From positions 29,858 through 93,857 of the forward strand of contig JADLAK010000024.1 of the NCBI GenBank assembly GCA_020848275.1: a DNA stretch of 64,000 nucleotides. Direction: 5' to 3'. Positions 25,580 to 34,106 of the stretch are shown here, one piece after another. The position numbers were made by a program, and so were the translations under genes. The DNA comes from Planctomycetota bacterium (lineage in GTDB: Bacteria > Planctomycetota > UBA8742 > UBA2392). The notes beneath the pieces are model-generated. The model was not told where the DNA came from, searched no databases, and saw nothing but the letters and a program-made list of their open reading frames with translations. The first letter of the stretch is position 1; every line of letters begins with the position of its first letter.

Positions 25580-27604
25580 TCATTTGATGTCCCGCAGTTC
25601 GAGGATGCGGGTTTTGCCGGTGGGGCCCTGCGGCAGCTTCGAGGCGAAGAGGATGCGCGTCGGGCGTTTGTGCTCGTTGAGGTAACGCGAGAGGTGGTCG
25701 CCCAGCGCTTTTTCCATCGCCGCACGCTGGCCGTCGTCCTTGGGAATGCGGCCGTCTTCTTTGCCCGCGTCGAAAGTTCCCTTGCGCAGGATCACCCAGG
25801 TCGTGACCGATTCATCGCGGTCAGGGCCGGGCGTGCCGACGGTAACGGCGCTTTCGACCGCGGGGTGGCGGAAGAGGGCTTCGTCGACTTCGCGCGGCGC
25901 CATGGTTTTGCCGTTGCGCGTGATCTGGTCTTCTTTGCGGCCAAGCACATAAAGGAAGCCATCGGCGTCCATGCGCCCGAAATCGCCGGTGTGGAACCAG
26001 CCGCCCGCAAACACGCGCGGGTTCTCGGCGGGGCGCTGGTGATATTCCTTCAGCACGTTTTCGCCCCAGACGCAGATTTCGCCGGTCTTGCCGAAATCAG
26101 CGGTCGGGAAAACCGTGGGGTTGGCGCGCGTGAGCGACTTCGGCGTCCAGTCACCCTCCAGCGGGCTGGGCGGCTGCGCGTCGTCCTGGATCGCGACTTT
26201 GTCGCCGCTGGGCATGCCGACCGAGCCGATCTTGCGCGTGCCGTTGACGGGGCTGAGCGCAGCAAAGCATGTCGTCTCCGCCATGCTGTAGCCCTCGATC
26301 ACCGGCTTCAGGAAGGTCTTCTCGAATGCGAGCTGCGTCGCGACGGGAAGGGGCGCCGCGCCGCTGATCACACGGGTGAGGCTGCTCAGGTCGTAGCCGC
26401 GGGCGAGGCCCTGTTCGCGCGCTTCTTTGTCCGACAGCGCGCGCAGGCAGCCGACGCTTTCGCTCGGCGCGGGCCAGGGGCTTTCTTGTTCGGGCTTGGC
26501 GCCTTTGGCCTCGCGCACTTCGCGGTCGGTAAGGATGCCAAGAATCGTCGGCACCGCGGGCAGCAGCGTGACTTTGTAGCGTTCGACGCTCTTCCACAAG
26601 CGCGCGGCGCTGAAGCGGCCGGCAAGCACAACACTCGCGCCCTGCACCAGCGGCGCCAGCAGCGTAGTCACCTGCGCGTTGACGTGGAACAGCGGCAACA
26701 CGCCGATGATGCGCGAGGTTTCGTTGATGCCCATCCAGATCGAGAAGTGCCGCGAATTCGTGATGAACTGCCGCTGCTGCAAGATCGCGCCGCGCAGAAT
26801 GCCCGTGCTGCTGCCGGTATACGCGATCTGCGCTTCGTCCCACATGCGCGGCGGCTGCGTCTTCATCACCGCGTCTTCCGACTTGCGCATCGCCGACGTG
26901 AAGTCAATGGCGCGCGTGCGACCGTCGCCGTCGGCGCTCGCGTCGTGGATGACGCTGATGCCCGCGTCGGCGGGCGCCGGGCCGCTGACAAGAATTTCCT
27001 GCAGGCCCGCGAGCCCGCTGGCCGCCGCAAGGAACGACTTCAGGTGTTTGCCGCCGACGACGGCAATGCTGCTACCGGAATCCTCGAGCGCCGAGTGCAG
27101 TTCGTCCTTGGATGTCTCGGGGTTGATCGGCACAGCGACGAAGCCGCCCTTGAGCACGCCGAGGTAGGCAAAGACGTAGTCGGGGCTGTTGTCCATGACG
27201 AGCGCGATGCGCGCGCCGGGGTTTGCGCCCAGCGCATGGAACAGGTTTGCGGCGCGCGTGGTTTGCTCGTCGACGTCGGCAAACGAGAACTCGCGGCCGT
27301 CGTCCTCGAAGATAAGGAACGTGCGCTTGTCGTGGCGCGCGGCCTGGCCCTGGATGAGGTCGCGAGTGGTCTGAAACTCATTGGCGGCGCGCAGCGGGTC
27401 GGTGTAACGAGCGCGCACTCGGATATGGTCGGTCGGGCGGGCCGTCGGCGCATGGCCGATCATGCGCGGCGACGGCGGCAGATGTCTGGTCGGGCGCGCG
27501 GTTTCGTCGGCCGTCGGCTTGGCGGGCGCAGCTTTAGCTTCCGCCTTGGTGGAAGTCTTGGCCGCCTTGGCGGGCTTGGATGGCTTCTTGTCGCCGCGCT
27601 TCAT
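25580..27604 (-). CDS. AMP-binding acyl-CoA synthetase-like protein
   Basis: 674 residues. An unusual N-terminal Lys/Ala/Pro-rich tail (about 1-45) is followed by an ANL adenylation domain: DNSPDYVFAYLGVLKGGFVAVPINP, ISGAAPLPVATQ, IEGYSMAETTC, WFHTGDFGRMDADGFLYVLGR and the C-terminal lysine region LPQGPTGKTR. The P-loop reads YTGSSTGILRG instead of the usual YTSGTTGxPKG, so kinetics may differ. It would activate an organic acid as an acyl-AMP and then the CoA thioester; the substrate is unknown. Upstream lies a complex 365-bp intergenic region. Confidence 0.85.
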   Translation of the reverse strand: MKRGDKKPSKPAKAAKTSTKAEAKAAPAKPTADETARPTRHLPPSPRMIGHAPTARPTDHIRVRARYTDPLRAANEFQTTRDLIQGQAARHDKRTFLIFEDDGREFSFADVDEQTTRAANLFHALGANPGARIALVMDNSPDYVFAYLGVLKGGFVAVPINPETSKDELHSALEDSGSSIAVVGGKHLKSFLAAASGLAGLQEILVSGPAPADAGISVIHDASADGDGRTRAIDFTSAMRKSEDAVMKTQPPRMWDEAQIAYTGSSTGILRGAILQQRQFITNSRHFSIWMGINETSRIIGVLPLFHVNAQVTTLLAPLVQGASVVLAGRFSAARLWKSVERYKVTLLPAVPTILGILTDREVREAKGAKPEQESPWPAPSESVGCLRALSDKEAREQGLARGYDLSSLTRVISGAAPLPVATQLAFEKTFLKPVIEGYSMAETTCFAALSPVNGTRKIGSVGMPSGDKVAIQDDAQPPSPLEGDWTPKSLTRANPTVFPTADFGKTGEICVWGENVLKEYHQRPAENPRVFAGGWFHTGDFGRMDADGFLYVLGRKEDQITRNGKTMAPREVDEALFRHPAVESAVTVGTPGPDRDESVTTWVILRKGTFDAGKEDGRIPKDDGQRAAMEKALGDHLSRYLNEHKRPTRILFASKLPQGPTGKTRILELRDIK

Positions 27605-27969
27605 GTCAGTTTCCGTGTGAAGGAAGGAAGCTTAATGAGCCCGGGCGCATAGACAAGGAGGAGAAAGTGTGTGTCAGTAACTTTTGGGGTGCTCCACAGA
27701 GATTGTGGGAAAGGTGTCAGTATCGCCTTCTGTGGAATACCTGCTGATAAAGGGTTTGATAACCCCTGCCAAGGTGCCTGTGGGCAAATATTGACACGTC
27801 CAGTTTTGCGCCCGCAAACCCAGTTAACAGGCAGGTTTGCGGGCATCGACCCCGAGATCAAATTGTAAAGTACGACTGGCGGAAACGAACGGTTGATGAA
27901 GAAACGTTTCTCCGCCAGCCTTGAATTTCTGTGGATAACTCAGCGGAAAACCCGACTTTCCCGGTCACG
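27605..27969. other. Structured intergenic region with DnaA-box-like motifs
   Basis: About 365 bp without a gene. It holds one perfect DnaA-box consensus (TGTGGATAA, 27930-27938), near matches TGTGGGAAA (27704-27712), TGTGGAATA (27731-27739), TGTGGGCAA (27779-27787) and an inverted TGCTCCACA (27690-27698). It also has an 11-bp perfect inverted repeat (GCCCGCAAACC 27810-27820 / 27834-27844) and a CTGGCGGA...TCCGCCAG hairpin near 27873-27918. It could be a leader or regulatory region of the acyl ligase gene, or a replication-related site. Confidence 0.5.
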
Positions 27970-30900
27970 TTAGCGCGCGGTCAAGGTTATGGCCTGTTCG
28001 CTTACGCCGCCGCGGGCGACCGTCACACTTGCTTCCAACGGACGATAACCCGGCACCGTGACGATCACGCGATAGGTTCCCGCCGCAAGCGGCGTAATCG
28101 TCAGCGTCTTGGACACCGCGTCGTCGGGCAAAGTGCCCAAGGTTGATTGGCCGATCAGCGGCATACGGTGCACCGGTTTGTTGGCGCTGTTGTAGACCTC
28201 GACCGCCGCACGTTGCACTGCCACGGCATCGAGTTCCGTATTCTGAACGGAGAGGCGGATTGTCGCCGCGCGATGCAGAGTGATTGGCAGGTTCGTGACC
28301 TCACCCTCGAGGACAGTGAACTTCCCGGTCCAGGGTTCGGAAAAGAAGCTGACGATCTCAAGCGTGTACTCGCCCGGCGCGAGGCAGGCAATCCTCCGTA
28401 CGCTGCCAGCGGTGATACCCATGATCCGGTTTTCGCCCGGCAGCTGGACGTTCTGGCCCTGGGCGTCGGTGAGCGAGAGCAGCGCGCAATTGGGGGGGAT
28501 GCCGTCCGCAGGCGATTCCGTCGTCGCCAACATTTCACGGACGGTGACTTCGATACGCCCTGCCTTGGTCGCAAGCCGGAAGTTCGTGGTCTGTGCGCCT
28601 TGGACATCGCAAAGCTGCGTCGTGCGTGCCATGCCTGAGCCCCCGGCAGTCACGTTCCAGGCCCCGGCCGGCAGCAAACTGAACTTGAAGTTGCCGGCCT
28701 TGTCGCAAGGGGTCTGAGCCGTAACCATGAGGCCGACGACGTCCAGCCCCGCGTTGTCGTCCTGAACGCAGGCGAGCGACACCGAGACATCCGAGTAATT
28801 GAAATCCGAGGGCGCGTCGGTGATCTGGACGCTGCCCGACAGGCTGGCACTTGGGTAATCGTGCGAGAATTCCACGTCCCGGCCGGCCGTGATGCTGATT
28901 GTTTCGCGGACACGGACTGCGGCGGTGCCACGATCCATGAACCAAACGTAGTAGAGTCCCGGCTCTACGTCCGCGATCAGGTAGTCGCCGTTGGCTTTCA
29001 TCTCCATGCCGCGCATGGATGCAACATCGCCGGGGTGGCCGATGATCACCTGGTTGAACAACGTTTTACCGCCCAGCGTTACGCGGCCGGAAATATTGGC
29101 CCCGGCTTCTGCGGATAAGTCGAGGTTCTTTTCAGTCTGCTGGCCCGCGATGATCTTTACTTGGCGCGACAGAAGCTGGCGCTGACCCAGCAGGGCGCTG
29201 TCCGTGTCAACGCGCAGGTAGTACGTTCCGGCTGAAACGCCTTTGATGTGGAACGCGCCTTGCGAGTCGGTCCTGGCCTGCATCGACTCCCATTCGTTGT
29301 CGTCCGTGTTTGTTTTGCCGCCCATTGCCAGCCGTACAACGCGCTCGGCGTATGGCAGGCCGTCCCGACCGATGATACACCCGCTCACGCCGCCGCCGTC
29401 CTTGATGTCAACGACGACATCGATGCTGCCGCCTGCGACGATCTCCGCGACCGTTTCGCCGGACAGGTTGCCGAGTTCGGCGTGCACTTTGTAGCGGCCG
29501 GGATGTGCCACCACGAATTGCCTGGCGCCGCGGTAATCGGCGAGGGTTGTCTGCAGGAGGCCCAATGCGCCTTTCTTGCGCTCCTTGTTATCGGGGTCGG
29601 GCTCGTCGCTGGAAAGAAAGATCATCACCTTGTCCCCCCTGCCCGTTTGCCCCAGCGCGCTCGCCGGCAAGGGCCCACCATTGAGCGTTGTACGGGCTCG
29701 AATCGTCACGCCCGGTGCGAGTTTCAGCACGGCCTCAGGCCCGCCGCCAACGGCGGCCACCGCGACCGTTTCGCCGATCAAGCCGAACTTCACCGCACGG
29801 ATTTTCTTTTCGCCCGCCGTCTCGAGTTCGTGGCAAAATGTTCCGTCCTCTCGCGTCAAGCCAAGGTTGTTGTCGAGTGTGAATTCGTCTTGGACGACCA
29901 TGACTCCTTCACACGGTCGGCCCTGCGGATCCAAGACCTTGCCACGAATCAGGATACGGGCCGTCAATTCAATCACGCCAAGGTCAATGTCTTCGGCGCC
30001 AGTGTTCACGGCGCGTTCTGCTTTGCCGCCGCGCAAGTTCTGCAGCAGCACCTTGCGCAGGCCCGGACGCAACCCGGCGACGCTGAACACGCCATCGGCG
30101 TCGGGGCGCAGTTTCGTTGCTGCGGAGTTTTCACTCGCGAATTCGAACTCGGCGTTCAGCTCCGCCACCGCAGGCTTGGTGCGAAAGCGAAGCGTGTGGC
30201 CGTGGTATTCCAGCCTCAGAGGCCCGGCGGTCCCGCCTTCCTGCGTGTCGCGACCGGCAATTCCCGGCGTGTCGGCACGCACTGTGACGCTGACCGGGGT
30301 GTACATGCAGTTGGGTAATGGCGTTTCGGGCTCCTGCGACGCCACCGGTTGAATTGCCGCGCCATACTTGCCTGGCTGCAGCCCGTCGAACCTGAAGGCC
30401 CCAGTTGAGTCCGAAACTGTCGTTAGCAGGACGGTCCGTCGCGCGATGCCCCACAGGTGATAGTTGTTGGTCTCGCAGGCCAGCACCACCGGGACGCCCG
30501 CCACACCCTCGTCGCCGCCGGCGCGTACCACATTGCCCACGACGCTGCTGCTGCGCCAGGCCACGATTTCCACACCTTCGGCGCTGCCGCCGCCGTCAAC
30601 CCACAGGTTGTCTGAATAGCTGCGCCCAAAATCCGGCGATGCGTCCGGTCCGGGAACGGCCAGCAGGGCAAACAACACCGGCCCAGAGTCGGCGACACGG
30701 CGCGCATTCAGGTTGATCGTGAATCTACCCTGTGCGTCCGAAGTGCCGGTGCCCTGCGGGACCTTCGCGATCCAGTGGCGCGGCTGCAACTCGTGCATCG
30801 CGTTTTCGTACCACATCATGCGCGTGTCGGGCTCGACAACGCCGACCTGCATGCCGAACACAGGCCTTCCGCGGCTGTCGACGACACGTCCGCTGATCTT

Positions 30901-31875
30901 GGCGCGGACTTCGTTGAGTTTGTCAGCCGCGGCCTCCGGCTGCACCGGCGTCACGGGCGGCTGAACAGGCGGCGCGTCTGTTGACTTGCCCGCGTCGGTG
31001 GGGGTATTGGCCGGGGTTTTTGCGGGCGACGACTTGGTGCGGTCGCCGTCGGACGTTGCCGAGTCCGTGCGCCGGCGTTCATTACCATCATCGGGCGTCG
31101 TCTGCGACACCAGCTGGTTGGCTCGCGATTGCGGCCAGCCGAACACCATGAAGAGCCCAAACCCACCCATCATCAGCAGCAAAAAGATGATGATCGCCGT
31201 CGTTGAGAAAATCGACTTCTGCGCAATTGTCGCCATAACCGCCGTCTCCACGCTTGAGATAAAGGAAGGTGGAGCGGCCACCGGCGCCGCAAAGCCCGTG
31301 TGTTGCCCAAGCAGATCGCCCATCCCCAGAGCTGGAAGCGCCAGGGCTGTCGCCCCGAGCTTCTCGCGCAGGCTGTCCATGGCGCGCTGCAGCCGCGTCT
31401 GGACCGTGCCCTTGGGGATGTCGAGCACCGCGCCCGCCTCGGCCATCGACAGGCCCTGGCCGTGATGCAGCAGCACGACGTCGCGAAGTTCTCCGGGCAG
31501 GTTCAACGCCGCCTGCCAGGCTTCGCGCGCCATCGCCGCACGTTGTGGGTCGCTCGATGCAAGTTCGGGGCGCATGGACGCTGCCTCCCGTTCACGCTCG
31601 CCGCGCAGTGCGGCGTCACGGGCGTTATCGCGCGTCAAATTTTCGACGATGCGATAACAGTAAGCCCGCAACGTGCCCTGCTGGAGGTTGGCGCGCTGAC
31701 GATAGACGCGGATGAACGCCGTCTGCACGACATCCTGCGCCCGCGTGCTGTCGCGCGTGCGCGAGGCGGCAAACGCGAACAGCGGCTCGCCCAGGGCGCG
31801 AACGAGGGAGCGGAAGGCTTCCTCGTCGCCGCGGGCGAGTTGTGGCGTCAGGTGTTCGATGGACGTGTCGGTCAT
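27970..31875 (-). CDS. ECF sigma factor fused to a membrane helix and long extracytoplasmic carboxypeptidase-regulatory-like region
   Basis: One uninterrupted 1301-codon frame. Residues about 10-82 are sigma region 2 (GDEEAFRSLVRALG, AQDVVQTAFIRVYRQ). About 118-175 are region 4 with its helix-turn-helix (LSMAEAGAVLDIPKGTVQTRLQRA). About 223-247 form one membrane helix (IIIFLLLMMGGFGLFMVF). A Pro/Thr/Asp linker follows, and about 1000 residues of beta-sandwich repeats of the carboxypeptidase-regulatory/SdrD-B kind (e.g. ISGRVVDSRGRPVFGMQVG, ISGRVTLGGKTLFNQV, GKVLDPQGRPCEGV). The topology predicted is DNA-binding part inside, repeats outside. No separate anti-sigma gene is adjacent. Likely a sigma factor directly tethered to an envelope sensor, an inference. 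Confidence 0.88.
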   Translation of the reverse strand: MTDTSIEHLTPQLARGDEEAFRSLVRALGEPLFAFAASRTRDSTRAQDVVQTAFIRVYRQRANLQQGTLRAYCYRIVENLTRDNARDAALRGEREREAASMRPELASSDPQRAAMAREAWQAALNLPGELRDVVLLHHGQGLSMAEAGAVLDIPKGTVQTRLQRAMDSLREKLGATALALPALGMGDLLGQHTGFAAPVAAPPSFISSVETAVMATIAQKSIFSTTAIIIFLLLMMGGFGLFMVFGWPQSRANQLVSQTTPDDGNERRRTDSATSDGDRTKSSPAKTPANTPTDAGKSTDAPPVQPPVTPVQPEAAADKLNEVRAKISGRVVDSRGRPVFGMQVGVVEPDTRMMWYENAMHELQPRHWIAKVPQGTGTSDAQGRFTINLNARRVADSGPVLFALLAVPGPDASPDFGRSYSDNLWVDGGGSAEGVEIVAWRSSSVVGNVVRAGGDEGVAGVPVVLACETNNYHLWGIARRTVLLTTVSDSTGAFRFDGLQPGKYGAAIQPVASQEPETPLPNCMYTPVSVTVRADTPGIAGRDTQEGGTAGPLRLEYHGHTLRFRTKPAVAELNAEFEFASENSAATKLRPDADGVFSVAGLRPGLRKVLLQNLRGGKAERAVNTGAEDIDLGVIELTARILIRGKVLDPQGRPCEGVMVVQDEFTLDNNLGLTREDGTFCHELETAGEKKIRAVKFGLIGETVAVAAVGGGPEAVLKLAPGVTIRARTTLNGGPLPASALGQTGRGDKVMIFLSSDEPDPDNKERKKGALGLLQTTLADYRGARQFVVAHPGRYKVHAELGNLSGETVAEIVAGGSIDVVVDIKDGGGVSGCIIGRDGLPYAERVVRLAMGGKTNTDDNEWESMQARTDSQGAFHIKGVSAGTYYLRVDTDSALLGQRQLLSRQVKIIAGQQTEKNLDLSAEAGANISGRVTLGGKTLFNQVIIGHPGDVASMRGMEMKANGDYLIADVEPGLYYVWFMDRGTAAVRVRETISITAGRDVEFSHDYPSASLSGSVQITDAPSDFNYSDVSVSLACVQDDNAGLDVVGLMVTAQTPCDKAGNFKFSLLPAGAWNVTAGGSGMARTTQLCDVQGAQTTNFRLATKAGRIEVTVREMLATTESPADGIPPNCALLSLTDAQGQNVQLPGENRIMGITAGSVRRIACLAPGEYTLEIVSFFSEPWTGKFTVLEGEVTNLPITLHRAATIRLSVQNTELDAVAVQRAAVEVYNSANKPVHRMPLIGQSTLGTLPDDAVSKTLTITPLAAGTYRVIVTVPGYRPLEASVTVARGGVSEQAITLTAR

Positions 31876-31972
31876 TGGGACATTTAGGTTGAGAGGCGCC
31901 GGTCGCCGCTCATGTTACCCCCAGTACGCGACACGTCCGGGGTCGTATTTGGGAAAATGAAAGTAGTTAGCG

Positions 31973-32063
31973 GCTGGGGTCTTCAACCCCAGCATCGTGC
32001 GGCGCAGCCGCACGACCGTTGCGACCTTCCGGGCTCGCTACTGCTGCGGTCTGGAGGCCGCAG
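31973..32063. repeat. Hairpin array upstream of the PLP sulfur enzyme
   Basis: Three GC hairpins in a row: 31973-31993 (GCTGGGGT stem), 31997-32013 (GTGCGGC stem) and 32044-32063 (CTGCGG stem). A hairpin similar to the last is at 52119-52140. REP-like; no T runs. Confidence 0.6.
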
Positions 32064-32123
32064 TCACTGTCCGTGGACGCTGTCGCAGGGACGGGTATCA
32101 TCCCGGCGCGAGAGGGTACCTCT

Positions 32124-33308
32124 ATGGCCAAATCCAAACCGCTGGGCATGAATACGCGCGTGATCCACGGCGCGAACAAGGCCAATGCCACAAGCGCCGC
32201 CGCACCGCCGATTTTCCAGACCAGCACTTTCCGGCTTGATTCGCCCGAAGAAGGTGCGGCGCTGGCCGCGGAATCCGCGCCCGCCGAGTTCTACAGCCGC
32301 TACGGCACGCCCAACACCAAGCAGGTCGAGGCGATGTGTGCCGAACTCGACGGCGCCGAGGCCGCGCTGGCCGTGGGGTCGGGCATGGCGGCGATCACGC
32401 TCGCGATCATGTCCAACGTGCAGAAGGGTGACCACGTCGTCGCGCAGCACACGCATTACACGTCGTCGCTGACGCTGCTCAACCACACGCTGCCGCAATT
32501 CGGCGTTGAGGTCACGCTGGTGGACCAGCGCGACCCCAGGAACTTCGCGCGCGCGATGCGGCCCAACACGCGCGTCGTCTACACCGAGTCGCCGGTCAAT
32601 CCCACGCAGGTGCTGACGGATCTCGAGGCGGTGGCGGACATCGCACACGCCGGCAAGGCGCTGGCGATCACCGACAACACTTTTGCGTCCTCGTTCAACC
32701 AGCAGCCGCTGGCGCTGGGGTACGATCTGGTCGTCCACAGCGCGACGAAATACCTCGGCGGTCATTCGGACATCATCGCAGGTGTGATCACCGGCTCGCA
32801 AAAACTCATCACGCGCGCGTGGGATATGTTCATCGTCTACGGCGCGGTGCTGCATCCGTTCGAGGCGTGGCTGTTGCGACGCGGCTTGCTCACCTACGGC
32901 GTGCGCATGGCGGCGCACAACGCCAACGCGATGGCCGTCGCGAAGTTCCTCGAGAAACATCCGCGCGTCGAGCGCGTTCACTATCCGGGCCTGCGGTCGC
33001 ACCCGCAGCATGACCTGGCCAAACGCCAGATGCCCGGCGGTTTCTCCGGCATGCTCACGTTCGAGCTCAAGGGCGGCTACGAGGCGGCGTACCGCATGAT
33101 GGGCCGCACGAAGGTCTGTACGCTGGCGGTGAGTTTGGGTGGTGTAGAAACGCTGATTACCCACCCGGCGTCGATGATCAGCGTCCACCAGACTGAGGAA
33201 GAGCGCAAGAAATCGGGCATTACGCCCAGCCTCGTGCGGCTGTCGGTGGGCCTCGAGGACGTCGAGGACATCGTCGACGACCTCGACCGCGCGATGTCCG
33301 GCAAGTGA
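32124..33308 (+). CDS. Cystathionine gamma-synthase / O-succinylhomoserine sulfhydrylase family enzyme
   Basis: Cys/Met-metabolism PLP enzyme of 394 residues from the ATG at 32124; the upstream frame is repeat sequence. Motifs: NTRVIHGANKA at the start, YSRYGTPNTKQVEAMCAELDGAEAA, VVYTESPVNPT, the Schiff-base lysine in HSATKYLGGHSD (near residue 210) and SLGGVETLITHPASM. The NPTQVLTDL and GGHSDIIAG text fits gamma-synthase/MetZ rather than lyases. It probably makes cystathionine or homocysteine; the cysteine synthase-like gene nearby uses related chemistry. Confidence 0.88.
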   Translation: MAKSKPLGMNTRVIHGANKANATSAAAPPIFQTSTFRLDSPEEGAALAAESAPAEFYSRYGTPNTKQVEAMCAELDGAEAALAVGSGMAAITLAIMSNVQKGDHVVAQHTHYTSSLTLLNHTLPQFGVEVTLVDQRDPRNFARAMRPNTRVVYTESPVNPTQVLTDLEAVADIAHAGKALAITDNTFASSFNQQPLALGYDLVVHSATKYLGGHSDIIAGVITGSQKLITRAWDMFIVYGAVLHPFEAWLLRRGLLTYGVRMAAHNANAMAVAKFLEKHPRVERVHYPGLRSHPQHDLAKRQMPGGFSGMLTFELKGGYEAAYRMMGRTKVCTLAVSLGGVETLITHPASMISVHQTEEERKKSGITPSLVRLSVGLEDVEDIVDDLDRAMSGK

Positions 33309-33318
33309 CAGGGCGGCG

Positions 33319-34098
33319 TCAAACGGCCTGCATCACCTTGAATCGGTTGCCGTCGGGATCGGTCACAACGAAGAAAACCGAGCCATCGTCGCCTTTGTGG
33401 AGGTCGCTTGCCGCTTTGGTGTCAGCGGTGCGCACCCTCGCATGAAGCGCCTTGGCATCGGCGACGTTCAGGTGAAAGCCCGCTTCGCCGGCGGGCTTGC
33501 CTTCGCCTCCGCCCATTCCCACGACGTACAGGCACAGCGGCACATTGCCGGTTTTGTACTGAGCCCAGCCGTAAGCCTCGACGGCAAATTCCTCGGTCAG
33601 CCCCAGAGTCTCGCGATAGAACTTTGCCGCACGGTTGAAATTCGTCACCGGCAGTTTCACGAGTCCGATGGACACCTCGGCCGCTTCGGTCTTTCGGGTC
33701 ATGATCCCTCCTTTTCGATAGTCACTGGGTGAACAGCCGAATTCCCGTTTGAACGCCCGCGAAAACGCTTCGAGGCTTTCGTACCCTGCATCCAGGGCCA
33801 AGGCCGTTACCTCTTGTGCGCCCAGGCGCAATTCCAGCGCCGCACGAACCAGGCGCAGGCTGCGCACATGTTCGCCCACGCCGCGTCCCGTCATCTGCCT
33901 GAACACGCGATGAAAGTGATGCGGCGCCAGGCACGCGGCCTCCGCAAGTTGGCTCAACGTCGCGCCACGGTCTGAGCTCTTTATTGCCAGGTTCAAGGCC
34001 CGCAATACTCCTTGGCGATGGGCCGCAAGTGTGGCCTCCTTGACCACGCGACGAACTTTAGCGCGTCTGGCGACAGCCGCTTGACCGTTTTTGCGCAT
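33319..34098 (-). CDS. AraC-type regulator fused to a glyoxalase/VOC domain
   Basis: 259 residues from the ATG at 34098. Residues about 25-125 form the AraC DNA-binding domain with two helix-turn-helices (LSQLAEAACLAPHHFHRVFRQMTG and VTALALDAGYESLEAFSRAFKREFG). Residues about 145-259 form a VOC domain (LVKLPVTNFNRAAKFYRETLGL ... VVTDPDGNRFKVMQ). The junction GGIMTRK carries an ATG at 33702 preceded by AAGGAGG, a strong internal ribosome site, so a free VOC protein may also be made. Last gene after the cysteine synthase-like gene (8 bp gap). Confidence 0.82.
   Translation of the reverse strand: MRKNGQAAVARRAKVRRVVKEATLAAHRQGVLRALNLAIKSSDRGATLSQLAEAACLAPHHFHRVFRQMTGRGVGEHVRSLRLVRAALELRLGAQEVTALALDAGYESLEAFSRAFKREFGCSPSDYRKGGIMTRKTEAAEVSIGLVKLPVTNFNRAAKFYRETLGLTEEFAVEAYGWAQYKTGNVPLCLYVVGMGGGEGKPAGEAGFHLNVADAKALHARVRTADTKAASDLHKGDDGSVFFVVTDPDGNRFKVMQAV
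33703..33716 (-). promoter_or_regulatory. Strong internal Shine-Dalgarno before in-frame ATG in the AraC-VOC gene
   Basis: On the minus strand AAAGGAGGGATC leads directly into ATG (33702-33700). It is a better ribosome site than that of the full-length start and would yield the VOC domain alone (127 residues). Confidence 0.6.
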
Positions 34099-34106
34099 TT
34101 GCGTGG

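Noticed and set aside
25541-27652. 703-aa open frame opposite the acyl-CoA ligase gene
   Set aside because: Longest shadow in the window; the opposite strand has all ANL motifs, and this frame is Arg/Ala/His-rich without family features.
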